Assembly (NCBI GenBank): GCA_964059195.1
Contig: CAXKWD010000009.1
Span: 148,919,890 to 148,983,889, forward strand
Source of the DNA: Ectobius pallidus
Taxonomy: Eukaryota; Arthropoda; Insecta; Blattodea; Ectobiidae
DNA: 64,000 nt
Reading direction: 5' to 3'
Shown: piece by piece, positions 43,883-54,403 of the stretch
Layout of the letters: each line of letters starts with the position of its first letter
How positions within the stretch are numbered: the stretch's first letter is position 1
Translations under genes and position numbers: made by a program
Notes under the pieces: generated by a model
The model's input: only the letters and a program-made list of their open reading frames with translations
Database searches by the model: none
Told to the model about the DNA's origin: nothing

Positions 43883-44629
43883 AATTTTTCTCCTATAATA
43901 TTCTCATGTAATGTCCAACAGAGACAATAATCTGTTGTTCATGAAAGCTTATATATCTGACTTAAAATATGCTTTAAAAATGTGTAAATAGACAGAAAAT
44001 AGACTTTAAAATATTACAGTATACACTTAAACTGTAACATGGTCTTTTTTTTACTGCAAGAAACGTGGTATACCTATTCTTAACAGAAAAAATTGCAAAA
44101 TTAGGAATCAGGAACTATATTCACTTAAACAGATGTTCTTTCACTGGTGACTTGACACAGTAGTCCTTTCCCCTTAATCCTCCCCCTCCCCCGTCAGTCA
44201 GCATTCCTTTAGCTATAGTTTGGAATAATCAAGTTTCTGTGAAAAACCCACCTCTGCTATTCTGCTCTTCATTGACGGATGTCCATTATAATATTGTAAA
44301 AATTGCAGAAGTTGAATTTTATTTTAAGTGTACAATATAGGCATTTTAGGCACTAAAATAGTAAAATAGGCTCTAAAGGTTCAAATAGGCATTTTAGGGC
44401 ACTATAAAACTCTATAAATGTACATGATTTATCATGAAACGTCCACCTATTTAAAAATTTTCATGTTATTTCAGAAGGAACAAAATAGGCATTTGCCTTA
44501 AAATCCCAGGTCTACATATAACCTTTATGTTAGTTAGGCTTAGGCATTTGATGGTTTTGCATCTTTTTTTGTACGAAAGTTAAAAAATAGCTCTAATAAA
44601 TATACATGTATATCATGAAATAATTGCTT

Positions 44630-44850
44630 CATTCTGCATTTTTCGCCATTTTCAAGGCATAGGTCATCTTATGAAAAACTTCTCTTTAGCCCCTTTTAGG
44701 TCTTTTAGTCAGATTTAGCCCTGTTTAGGTTCTGTAAGAATTATATATTCGGAAGCAAGGGCATAAAACGGAGAAAATACGTTAAAATGTACTAATTAGG
44801 AAAGCTGGGGAAAAATAGGTTAAAAATCTTGAAATCCCAGCCCTATTATT
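44630..44850. mobile_element. hAT-F remnant
   Basis: Shares TTTAGCCCCTTTTAGG, GTTCTGTAAGAATTATATATTCGG-like and AAATACGTTAAAATGT blocks with 33580-33745 and ends near AAATCCCAGCCCTA. Confidence 0.6.
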
Positions 44851-45355
44851 TCAACTCACACAAATATAACTCAGTATTGTTCACTAACCTAATTTTTTAT
44901 GAACTGAAACGACTTTCAGTTTTTTCCTTTCTGCGTTGCTAGGATACAATGGAGGGATCGTCAGGTAAAGCCAAGCTGGCCTTGAAGCCATGAATACAGT
45001 GTTTAGAGAGTGTTTTTGTTGTGTGGGAAGAAGATTTTAAGTGACCCTAGGGGGTGTGGCCCCCCAACATGTGACAGAGATGCTTTCTTGGGTCCTCGCC
45101 CCCATCATATTTATACTTTGTGCCGCCTGCACTTAAAACTTTACACCGCCCCACCCTGCTTTTTGTCGTGTTTCCCCCTTTCCTGTTTGCAGTGGCGGCC
45201 CAACACATATTGACCATTCTGCTACATTCTGTGAGGTCTGAGTGACCGCTCACAGTTAAGGCTTTCTTAAAACAATGTAAAACATACAAATTGTGAATTT
45301 TTAGGTCTACCTATTCTGCCCTGATAAGTTAAAAGGCCCTAACTCCAACATTTTA
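44851..45355. other. GC-richer unique segment, no gene assigned
   Basis: 45000-45250 is GC-rich, with overlapping short frames on both strands and GTTGCTAGGATAC near 44935 (X-box-like). No protein family recognised. Confidence 0.3.
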
Positions 45356-45825
45356 TAAAATCAGGTAAACTGATGTAAAAAAGTGCCAGTATGTTTCTGT
45401 TTAATCAGTTATGACTGCAATTATGATATGCAGAATATGTTTTTTTTTTTAATTGATTTCCAAGTTAAGCTCCAGATTTATCCATTAAGCAGGGCTTACG
45501 GAAGAAGAAAGGTCTACCATCTCGGCCACCTGGGTCATTTTAACGGTCTAGTTGGATAAGCGCATGTAAACCAATAGTGTTTTTGTCATAGCTACCTGTA
45601 TTTTAATTTCCAAGGCCTTATAAGATCACAGTAAAACAATAGGCTATGTTGTCAAGATAACTGATTTTCATTTTTTTAATAAATTCTTTCGAATACGTAT
45701 ATTGCCATAAAATAGGCACTAAATTGAGCATTACTCCGAAACAGATCAATCGAGATGGCCGAGATGGTAATATCTTGGACTCGCATTCGGAAGGTCCCAG
45801 ATTCAAATCCCGTGGCCTTTTCCTA
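45356..45825 (+). mobile_element. Composite repeat W fragment with internally deleted SINE S2, followed by a second S2
   Basis: AAATCAGGTAAACTGATGTAA starts W. At 45508 GGTCTA is followed by only the last part of S2 (CCATCTCGGCCACCTGGG) before GGTCTA again, an S2 deletion. W stops within its unit at about 45735. Then 45742-45823 holds a plus-strand S2 head (GATGGCCGAGATGGTAA, GATTCAAATCCCGTGG). Confidence 0.6.
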
Positions 45826-45954
45826 GTAATAAATAAACTTGAATATTTAATAGAAATATTTAATACTTAGAAGTTGTTGAATGTTTTTTGTTTTATTTAT
45901 ATAGTAACCAGGTTACATGTGGGATTGTATCCATGACAACAAGACTGATAAGTA

Positions 45955-46214
45955 CTAAGGCTTTCACGGCCGGCGTTCAATGATATATCCATTTCCGGGC
46001 TGTATGGCCGTGGTCTATCCGATGAAATAGCTGACGTTTCGCCATGAACTGCGTCTGGCATCTTCAGAGCTCTTTACAGCTGGGTGGTCGGCTGGTTCGC
46101 AGCCGACCACCCAGCTGTAAAGAGCTCTGAAGATGCCAGACGCAGTTCATGGCGAAACGTCAGCTATTTCATCGGATAGACCACGGCCATACAGCCCGGA
46201 AATGGATATATCAT
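45955..46214. mobile_element. Penelope-like terminal-repeat palindrome with 14-bp duplication
   Basis: A 14-bp duplication AAGACTGATAAGTA (45941-45954 and 46215-46228) brackets 25 bp (CTAAGGCTTTCACGGCCGGC...) plus a palindrome. Arms 45980-46094 and 46100-46214 are complementary over all 115 bp by direct reading, with a 5-bp loop. Each arm carries CTGAAGATGCC...GGCGAAACGTC, resembling the hammerhead core of Penelope-like elements. The long variable duplication and inverted terminal repeats also fit that group. No reverse transcriptase is present. Confidence 0.7.
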
Positions 46215-46664
46215 AAGACTGATAAGTATTCGAGACTAGTATCATCGTCTGAAAAAAAAATGTTAAATTTATTTCCATGAATATTAACATTAGTTCATTT
46301 CGTTAATTATGTTAGTGATATATTTTGTATTCATTCATTTCAAGAATGGGGAAATGCAGTATGACTCCAAGGCATGTGTTTAGTGTCGCACAGATGGCAC
46401 GCCTGCTTGTCTGCCGGCAGCTGTTTTACTTCACTCATCCAGTGGGCTCTGAAATGAGGCTCTGTGTTGTCTCAAATACCAGCCAAGGCCTCCTCATACC
46501 GATGATATGCAACTGTATATACTGTGAACTTGCACGTTCCAGGGCTGTGTTTCATATAACTATTAGTAGTAAACCATACTAGTATTAGTTATTATTATTA
46601 GTTTTTTGTTTCGTAAAACATTAGCTAGAAAATTATAGCTAGGATTTTTATGAAATTGCGTATT
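46215..46664. other. No supported gene
   Basis: An 85-codon frame (46325-46582) has no recognised domain. Confidence 0.3.
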
Positions 46665-46760
46665 TTTCCCAATGAATACATGCCCAAATGGGAAAACATT
46701 GAACGATTTGGACGAAACTCACTATGCAGGGGTTATTTGGGACTCTATTCCGAGGCTTTT
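46665..46760 (+). mobile_element. Helitron H1 internal fragment
   Basis: TTTGGACGAAACTCACTATGCAGGGG resembles TTTGGACGAATCTCACTATACAG in H1 at 18185 and 52160. Confidence 0.4.
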
Positions 46761-47084
46761 TTTTCTTTTCTGAACAACGTACTTTAATCATGAAATGCAC
46801 CTCAAAGTCAGATTTTTATATGTTTTCTTTCATGTAATTGTTAAAAAAATACAATGCTATAATAAATTTACTGTTAAATTGGCCTAAATGATTTAAAAGA
46901 CATCCAGCGACTGAATTAATGTAGGTTACACCTGCTAGTATAAAATAAAACTTACAACACTGCCGGATTACGGTTTTCAAGGTTCGTACCAGTACTTGAA
47001 TTAAACAAAGAAATCTTAATAACAACGAACCCAAAATCCTCATTTTCAATTAGTAAATTTAGAAAGTTAGAATTATTTTTAAGT

Positions 47085-47645
47085 TTTTGAAGTGAAACTT
47101 CTTTAGCCGTGCTAGGTGTAAATCGAGAGCTAACCCAAACTTGCGTTACGCACAAAATCGTCACGAAATTAGTGGGGCTGTGACGGAACGGACTGCACAG
47201 AAAACAATCAACTCAATGACTGGGCTTATCCAAAATTTAAAAAAATCAAAATATTCAAAATTTAAAAATCCAAAATTAACCAATCCAAAAAATTAAATTG
47301 AAGTGTCCAAAAATAAAAAATTAAAAAAATAAAAAAATAAAAAATCCGAATATCCAAAATTTAAAAAATAAAAAAATTCAAAATTGAAAAGTAAAAAATC
47401 CGAAATTTAAAAAATAAAAAATCGAAAATTTAAAAATTTAAAAGTCGAATTAATTAAAAGATCTAAAATTTAAAAAATCAAAAATTCTAAAAATAAAAAA
47501 ATTAAAAGATAACAAATTAAAAAATCCAAAATGCAAAATTTAAAAAGTTCAAAATCCCAATATTAAAAAGTCCATCAATCCAAAATTGAAAAATCCAAAA
47601 ATTAAAACAAGTTTCACTTCTGTCGCGTGGCGTTCCGCGCACAAT
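47085..47645 (-). mobile_element. Family L copy, minus strand, complete ends
   Basis: GAAGTGAAACTT near 47089 and AAGTTTCACTTC near 47610 are the 12-bp inverted repeats, followed by the hairpin GCGTGGCGTTCCGCGC. On the minus strand the order is hairpin, T-rich repeats, acceptor-like core near 47200, and right repeat. Confidence 0.68.
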
Positions 47646-48182
47646 TTTTTTAAAAATATTATTTTAGGGCATCTTAATGATTTTTGTCATAAATGCTTTG
47701 ATTATAGGGCATCTTTTCCGTAATTTACGACCCATCAAAATTCCTAGCCCTACAGTTCATGGTACTTGACTTCTGCTATAAGTTAATGACCAATCACATA
47801 AGTTAGAAGTCATTAACAACTGTTTATCATGGCTTACGTAACGTTGTAGTTATAAGTTATGTAAAAGAATCGTTTCCGTCGCCATAAAGCAGTTTTTTGT
47901 TTCTGCTGGAGTTGTTTGTCTGACAGTGGAAAATGCCAAGTGTTCTTCTTGTGTGGGTTTTAATTAATTCCTGGCCTTGGACGGCTGAGGTAATTGTTAC
48001 CCGGGTAATTCAAGGCCATCCTGACCCGATTCTTACATCACCTCTGAATAATCTCACAAGTCTTCGTAAATAGCAGGCGCTGAGGAATTCCAAAGAGGTG
48101 CAATATAACAAAACAGAAGAAGAGTGATTTCCATGGCCTGCTTAGTTTAGTAACCAGGGCCCGGAAATTTGTGAAAAATCAT
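47646..48182. other. hAT-like fragment at about 47650-47755, otherwise no gene
   Basis: TTAGGGCATCTTAATGATTT and CATCAAAATTCCTAGCCCTA look like one end of a hAT of the TAGGG type. A solitary CAGGGCCCGGA terminus lies near 48157. Confidence 0.4.
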
Positions 48183-48925
48183 ATAGTTGATAAAATCAGG
48201 TAAACTGATGTAACAAAGTGCCAGACTGCTTTTGTTCAATTAGTGATAATTGCAATTATGGTATGCAGAAAAAAGGTTTTTGTTTTTTTTAAATTGATTT
48301 CAGAGTTAAGCCCCAGATGATTCATTAAGCAGGGCTTACTGAAGAACAAAGGTCTATTTTTTTAAAAATCAGATTAAAATCGTCCAACATCAACAGAACT
48401 ATATACATTTGTGATATGTTGACAATCGTATACTCACATCATAATACAAAATAAATTATCAAATTGGCCGGTTTCGGGATCTGAACCAGGGACTTCCAGA
48501 ATGTGAGTCCAAGACATTGGCCATCTCGGCCACCTCGCTCAGTTTAACGGTCTAGTTTGATAAGCATAAAGGAATAGTGTTATGTCAAAGCTACCAGTAT
48601 TGCAATTTCCAAAGCCGTATATGAAAACTGTAAAACAATATGCTGTCATGAGAACTGACTTGCATTTGTTAAATTCTTTCTAATATATTACCATAAAAGA
48701 GGCACTAAATTGGGCATTACTCCGGTACCGGTCAACCGATTTCGTCCAATATCAATAAGCTTCTTCCCTTGGACGTTATAAATGCGTATACCAAGTTTCA
48801 TGAAAATACGATAAAGCGTATTTTAGTTATCGCCCATACAGACACATGGACAGACGGACAGACATTTTCCCTCCACCACACAATCTCAGAAAGTACCATT
48901 GTGGCATATAATAATGCACTAAATA
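48183..48925 (+). mobile_element. Composite repeat W, full length, one unit, with SINE S2
   Basis: AAATCAGGTAAACTGATGTA at the left; the right end is ACCATTGTGGCATATAA, a decayed TGCCAG-type terminus. Contains S2 (48357-48548, minus strand) and only one internal unit of about 150 bp, against three in 8281 and 31308. An (AAT)n follows at about 48925-48945. Confidence 0.7.
48357..48548 (-). mobile_element. SINE S2, full length, nested in W
   Basis: Flanked by GGTCTA (48351-48356 and 48549-48554), the same 6-bp site as in the 31308 copy. The minus-strand head contains CTGAGCGAGGTGGCCGAG, and a T run at the left is the complement of the A tail. Confidence 0.82.
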
Positions 48926-48945
48926 ATAATAATAATAATAATAAC

Positions 48946-49284
48946 AACAACTACCTTATTGGCTGTTACTTCATATCAAACAGGAACTTTCCGAGTTGTT
49001 ATTTCTGTTGTAACTCCAGAGAGTTGTTTTCAAAGTCAGTGAGGAAATGGTTGTTTCTTAACACCTTATCAGCGCCATAGCCGGTGTTTATGTCGCTGAT
49101 AGTGGCTGTCATACATAATGTAGCAAGTGTAAAGAACGCCTACTTGATATCGGAAATGGACATTTTTACTTCCTCTAGGTGTTATACTACGTAGAGAAAG
49201 GGTTTGCAACTTGCGGGTCGCGAGTCAGTTTCAAAAATATATTAATGTAATAGGGCCTATACAAACATAATACGCTATAATTAT
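48946..49284. other. No gene; possible hAT fragment near 49200-49245
   Basis: GGGTTTGCAACTTGCGGGTCGCGAG resembles a sub-terminal part of common hAT elements. No boundaries found. Confidence 0.35.
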
Positions 49285-49755
49285 GGGGCGGATTTCTATG
49301 ACATGACATACTTTACCCCTTTGCATTATTTCAGGTTTCCGACTAATTTAAACCCGATTCCAAGCATCCTGGTGAAAATAGAACGGCTTTTATTGTGCAT
49401 ATAACTGCATATTTAGGACATTTTCAACTATTGTAGCATATTTAGTATGAATATGCATATTTAGGTCATATTTTTGGCATATTTGTGTGCATATTAAAGA
49501 AATTTTGAAGTTTCATATCATATTTTGTCATCTATGCATTATAACGATACTTTTTGAGAATTTACAGATATTTTAAATAATTAACACTATAGGCTATTTT
49601 AATAAAATTAATTGTAATGAAACTTAAAAAAAATATACACAATGTGTAAGTGGTAAATTCATATTTTAAATTTTATTGGTCATATTTTAATGTTTTTTTA
49701 GGTCATAAATGCATGCATATATCCTATTTTTTAGGTCATAGAAATCCGCCCCCTA
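49285..49755. mobile_element. hAT-B element, uninterrupted copy with clear duplication
   Basis: 8-bp duplication ATAATTAT (49277-49284 and 49756-49763). Ends GGGGCGGATTTCTATGACAT and GTCATAGAAATCCGCCCCC. It carries GGCTA at 49592-49596 that both other hAT-B copies lack. Confidence 0.9.
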
Positions 49756-50392
49756 ATAATTATGAATCTAAAAATACCGGTTTTGATGTGCATTTCACGA
49801 TCCCAGGGAAAAAGACCTCAGATTCAAGTTCTCTAGCCCTCCCCCCTGCGAAAAAAAAAAGCATTGCGAGTTTCGTCCAATTATTCAATGTTCTTTTTAT
49901 TTATCCGGTTGCTATGGCAACTTCAATTAATTTCAGAATTTAATACTGTCTTGTTAATAGGTGGCATTGGACAAGGAAGCATGATTTCAAATATTATTAG
50001 ATGTGTAGGCTATGGAAATTAAACTTTGAGAAGATGGCGGCATAAAAATGTGAACTCCATTAAAGCTGTCTTCATGAAGGGAAGAATTCCAGAACGCAAG
50101 ACAGACGCATTTCTGAGCACGCACCTGGGACTTCTCAGGCGTTCCCCAGGGATACAGACTCTAACTTCATTGTATCACAGGAAAACCTGATTTATCCATC
50201 AGGAAACTCAACGTAGGACAGCGCAAATGCCACATTTTATGTTTTAGATAAGAGTGTTCCACAATTTAAGGGGGACATACCGGTTTAGGTAAAATTAATT
50301 TTTTCCCTCAGCTCTCTAACCTTGCAATCTGATACGTTCTATATTGATTACTTCTACAATTATATACAATTACAGTTATGAGTAATTATCAT
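49756..50392. other. No supported gene; X-box palindrome at 49908-49921
   Basis: GTTGCTATGGCAAC is a strong X-box-like match. The 97-codon frame 49650-49943 runs into hAT-B and is not a gene. Confidence 0.4.
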
Positions 50393-51440
50393 AGGTAATC
50401 CCACGAGAGTTGACGAATTTATCTGATGAAACTCGCCAACTAGAGTTGGATTTATTAAGACTATTCCATGAATAAAAATGCAACGGATTATACAAATAAT
50501 AATTACTTTCGTGCTTTTTTTTTATAAAACCAAAGCTAACAGCTGCGAGATCACGGCCTACTATGAATCAACCATCCATGAATCGATTCGAGTTACCATG
50601 TTGTGACCAGGGCTACCAATTGTGTATATAAGACATTGTTAACTTCATTCAGCTAAGCTAAAAGCACACGAACTGGTTTGCACCGAAGCGAAATTGTGTT
50701 TTTATTCAATGTACATTTATAGGCCTATTATTTCATTTTCCAAACAAGTTATGTTGTATAAAACAATCTGTTTTCGTGCTGCTTAATGGCAGCATGTGGC
50801 GTATTAATCATGGCACATTGATGCTTACGTGTCCAGTAACGAGATGACCATTTTATCAGGTAAAATCCCTTTCTCATATTAATAGCAAGCATTTTATAAG
50901 ATGAACGATCGAGATTGGTCTATATCCGAGGAATTGCTAAATGTTATTGGTCAATATTAAACACGCGGCGTATGAGTGAAATAGTCGTTACAAAATGGCA
51001 GCCACGTTTCATGCACTGAAATCCAGTTTCCTTGATAATTTCCACAAATATCAATATTTATGAGTGGTTCTTTCTTGCATAATATTTCTTAATGTCATGA
51101 ACAATATTATCTACAATATTTGGAATATCTACAGTGTAAGTAATTAATGGACTATTCCACTCATACGCCGCGTGTTTGATATTGACCAATAGCGTTCAGC
51201 ACTTCCTCGGATATAGACCAATCACGGCAGTTTATCTTATAATATGCTTCCTAGGGTCGCAAGGATGCATTTTTATCTGACAAAACGTCAGCTCGTTATT
51301 GGACACGTAAGCTATCAACGTGCAGTTATTAATACGTCACATACTGCCAGTGAAGAAAATGAAAACACATTATTTATACAACATAACTTGTTTGGAAATT
51401 TAAATAATATAAACGTGCATTGATTAAAATACATTTTCTT
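50393..51440. mobile_element. Repeat D, palindromic form
   Basis: The left arm from about 50700 to 50978 is complementary to 51168-51440 with moderate divergence, around a loop of about 190 bp that contains CAAAATGGCAGCCACG. The left arm is preceded by the AGGTAATCCCACGAGAG block shared with 12885. A partial copy is at 4224-4406. No coding sequence or target duplication found. Confidence 0.68.
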
Positions 51441-51510
51441 TTAATTTAAAAATATTATTTTAAAAACCATCTAATAATGCTAAATAAATTATTGTAGCTA
51501 ATGCTGTTTA

Positions 51511-51834
51511 TCTCTATATATATAAAAGGCTTTGTCCTGACTGACTGACTGAATGACAGGAATCAACGTACAGCCTAAACTATAACAGGTAGATACTTGG
51601 AATTTTGACAGTACCTTCGCTTCATAATGTAGATGCTCACTAAGAAAGGATTTTGAAAAATTCTGATTCTAAATGCCAAAAATTAAATGTTTTTGAAAAT
51701 ACTTAATACCTTTTTACATAGAATTATCAAAACAAATTCACAGAACGTATTGTTACCAGTGGTATCAGGTGGGCTTGGATTAAATTAAATGGATGTTTGA
51801 CAAATTAGAGAAGGTATCATTATAATTCATATTA
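51511..51834 (+). mobile_element. Helitron H2, 3' end replaced by Helitron H1
   Basis: Starts TCTCTATATATATAAAAGGC after A, with GACTGACTGACTGA. Collinear with 7161-7494 up to GACAAATTAGAGAAGG, then loses the CTAG end where H1 begins. Confidence 0.72.
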
Positions 51835-52360
51835 TCTATATTAATGAAAGGAATTCTCCTCGATGTCCAGCGAAATCTACTGAACGCAGAGATCTGAAAT
51901 TTTAAACATAGGTGTGCTGAAGGGTCGGAAAATGCACCTCGAAGCCGGAATTTTAATTTTAGTTTTCGTTCGTGAGTTATGAGTGAAAAACTGGCAAAAA
52001 ACGTGCATTTTTTGCGTTTTCAAAACATAAGTTTTCAGTAATAAATTTCAATATCAAATCACTTACAGTTGGCTTTGGCTATTTTTGTCAAACCTTGAAA
52101 ACAAAACTTTCGCGATCGCTTGAATGTTGTAAGCCCTAAATATGGTCAAACGTTGTTTTATTTGGACGAATCTCACTATACAGAGGTTTTCTTGGCCAAG
52201 AAACTCGAATCTGAGGTCGCTTTTACCAGTCGATGCTATCTGATCGTGGTATGTAGTCCATGCGATTTAGGTGTTAATAAATGTAATGATTTAACTATTA
52301 TGCTCTTAATTTTTAATTATTGAAATAATTATCGCGGGCGAAGCCGCGGGCACATGCTAA
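51835..52360 (+). mobile_element. Helitron H1, complete non-autonomous copy
   Basis: Starts TCTATATTAATGAAAGG after A and ends CGCGGGCGAAGCCGCGGGC, then ATGCTAA before T. The GC-rich block is a hairpin a few bases from the CTRR end, as expected for a Helitron. Frames inside (52120-52323) are not Rep or helicase. Other copies: 17873-18218 and 63812 to the window end. Confidence 0.8.
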
Positions 52361-53879
52361 TATTATATAAAGAACTATACAGAATAAACAACCACAAAAT
52401 ATCGATATATTCGTATTCCGTGTGCTTCTTTGTGTTTAGTTTCATTTTGTAGCAAGACATTTTATCATTATCGAAAACATTAGTGGTCCCAAAAACGATC
52501 CTTGAGGTACTCCTAATTCTAGAGTATTCATATTTGACTGTAAACCATTGCATTACTACACAATTACTGCAGAAGTAGTCATTTTATGCTCTTCCAAAGC
52601 CACCTTGTGACCTTGAAACGTCAGCGCTATTATAAAACTAGGCCTACTTCGAAAAAAGTTGTTTTGCTGGCTGTGCGATAAAGTACGTTCAGTTAAATGC
52701 TTTTATTTGCAAAGCTTAATGAAGTATGGAGAGTCTTTCTGTACCGCAGACACGACTCAGAAACTTTCTGAGCTCGCCTGCTTGCCTGCCAACTCATAAA
52801 TATTTAATCAGCTCTCCCGCAAGAGGTCACTAGACTCCAAACTTGTTTTTAAAAAAAGAGAACTCAGTCGTACTTCTTTTTTTCTTCTTCTTCCCAACCC
52901 ATGTTTAACTTTATTGCTACTGCAATGGAGTTCATATATAGATTGTGTTTTGTTAAAAGAAAGAAGAAAAAAAAGAGAGGGAAACCTTGAAAAGAAAAGA
53001 AGCACGCATAGCAGCTGGCGGCGTGATGGGGGAAACCAAAGCCATCCATTTCATAAGCTATTAAGTAATACTTGCCAAACACTTGAATGCTGTTTCATGT
53101 AGGAGGCGTACCGGATGTTAGTCATGCATGGCCATCTTGTTACTTCTAGGTACCATTATAAACAAGTGACTGAAGTTGCAAGGTATTTTCAAAATGGGGG
53201 ACTTTGGAAATCTTATGGAAATAATTTTTATGCAGGAATGTAGCAGTTTATGTCCTTAATATAAAAATCAAATAACACAGACCAACAGCCATTTTCGTGC
53301 CTTAGAATTTATACCTATTCTTGGGTATATTTAGGTCGCTGATGCCAAACGTGCCATTAGTTTTGCCCTATCAGTTTTAGTTTTTGAGATATGGTATTAC
53401 CATTATGCATATTATCCCATGTTACGTTTGATATAAATAAAAAACAGTGCCTATTTTTAGCTTCTAAATCATGTGAAGAAAAAAACAACACACTAACATT
53501 ACATTAACATTACAATAACAATACAAAATAGGGTCTTTCAAAAAATTGATATTATCACATATTGTACGGTCGTTTATGACTTATGAGCTGTCAATTTGAG
53601 GGCCAAAAAATAATCCAGTTTTTAGTTTTTCTGTACTTCGTACAGTTTTCGTCCTACGTGTCCAAAGTATGGTCAAGAACCTTCACTAGCTATATTATCA
53701 AGCAAGATTTTGTTTCGCTAGACTAAGAGTTCACGAATAAAATCTATGTACATAAAAGTAGAGAAAAACTGTTTACATATTTGGAATAAGTACAGTAAGT
53801 ATAGCCAAAATCCGGTAAAACATCTGAAACACCAAACAAAAAGTTATTTTTTGTTGGGCTGTGTTATCTTTAGATATTG
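52361..53879. other. Longest stretch without recognised repeat; no gene assigned
   Basis: About 1.5 kb of AT-rich unique sequence. Short frames near 52808-53102 overlap on both strands in a purine/pyrimidine-rich tract. No domain recognised. Confidence 0.35.
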
Positions 53880-54403
53880 GAATCAGGTAAACTGATGGAA
53901 CAAAGTGCCAGAATGCTTTCGTTTAATCAGTGATAGCCTAATTGTAATTATGATATGCAGAACATAAAAGTTATTTTTGTAATAGATTTCAGAGTTAAGC
54001 TCTAGATCGATTCATTAAGCAGGGCTTATAGAAGAACAAAGGTCTAGTTTGATAAGCATATGTAAAGGAATATGTGGGTAGTGTTATTTGTCAAAGCTAC
54101 CTGTATTGGAACTTCCAAAGCCGTATATGAACATTGTAAAACAATATGTTGTCTTGAGGACTGATTTGCATTTGATAACCTCTTTCTAATAGATTACCAT
54201 GAAATAGGGACTAAATTGGGCATTCCTGCGGTACCCGTCAACCGATTAGGTCCAATACCAACAGACATCTTTCCTTGGACATTATAAATATGTATTCCAA
54301 GTTTCATGAAAATTTGATAAAGCGTATTTGAGTTATCGCGCGTTCAGACACACGAACGGACAGATGGACAGACATTTACCCGCCCCCCACACTATCTTAT
54401 CTT
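53880..54403 (+). mobile_element. Composite repeat W, SINE-free, one unit
   Basis: Starts AATCAGGTAAACTGATGG. The S2 site is empty (GGTCTAGTTTGATAAGC at about 54036). One internal unit, ending in GACACACGAACGGACAG and CCCCCCACACTATCTTAT, where Helitron H3 is joined. Carries TAGCCTA at 53934-53940. Confidence 0.68.

Larger units (their letters stand above)
43606..43959. mobile_element. Palindromic insertion of two tRNA-like units, with 11-bp duplication
   Basis: ACTTAAAATAT flanks the insert (43595-43605 and 43960-43970) and occurs once in sister hAT-C copies. Two arms, about 43606-43735 and 43770-43905, are inverted repeats starting GAGAATATTATAGGAG, each containing a tRNA-like sequence. A 54-bp single-copy tail follows. 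An 11-bp duplication fits LINE-type retroposition, but a head-to-head tRNA arrangement is unusual for a SINE. Confidence 0.82.
43521..44514. mobile_element. hAT-C element with complete ends and a nested tRNA-palindrome
   Basis: Perfect 8-bp duplication CATATAAC (43513-43520 and 44515-44522) around TAAACCTGGGATTTAGG and CCTTAAAATCCCAGGTCTA. The interior is collinear with copies at 10147, 18542 and 62880. An insertion at 43606-43959 is bounded by an 11-bp duplication. Without it the element is about 630 bp. Confidence 0.9.

Noticed and set aside
46325..46582. 85-codon frame as a host gene
   Set aside because: No recognised domain, and adjacent sequence is repeat-derived.
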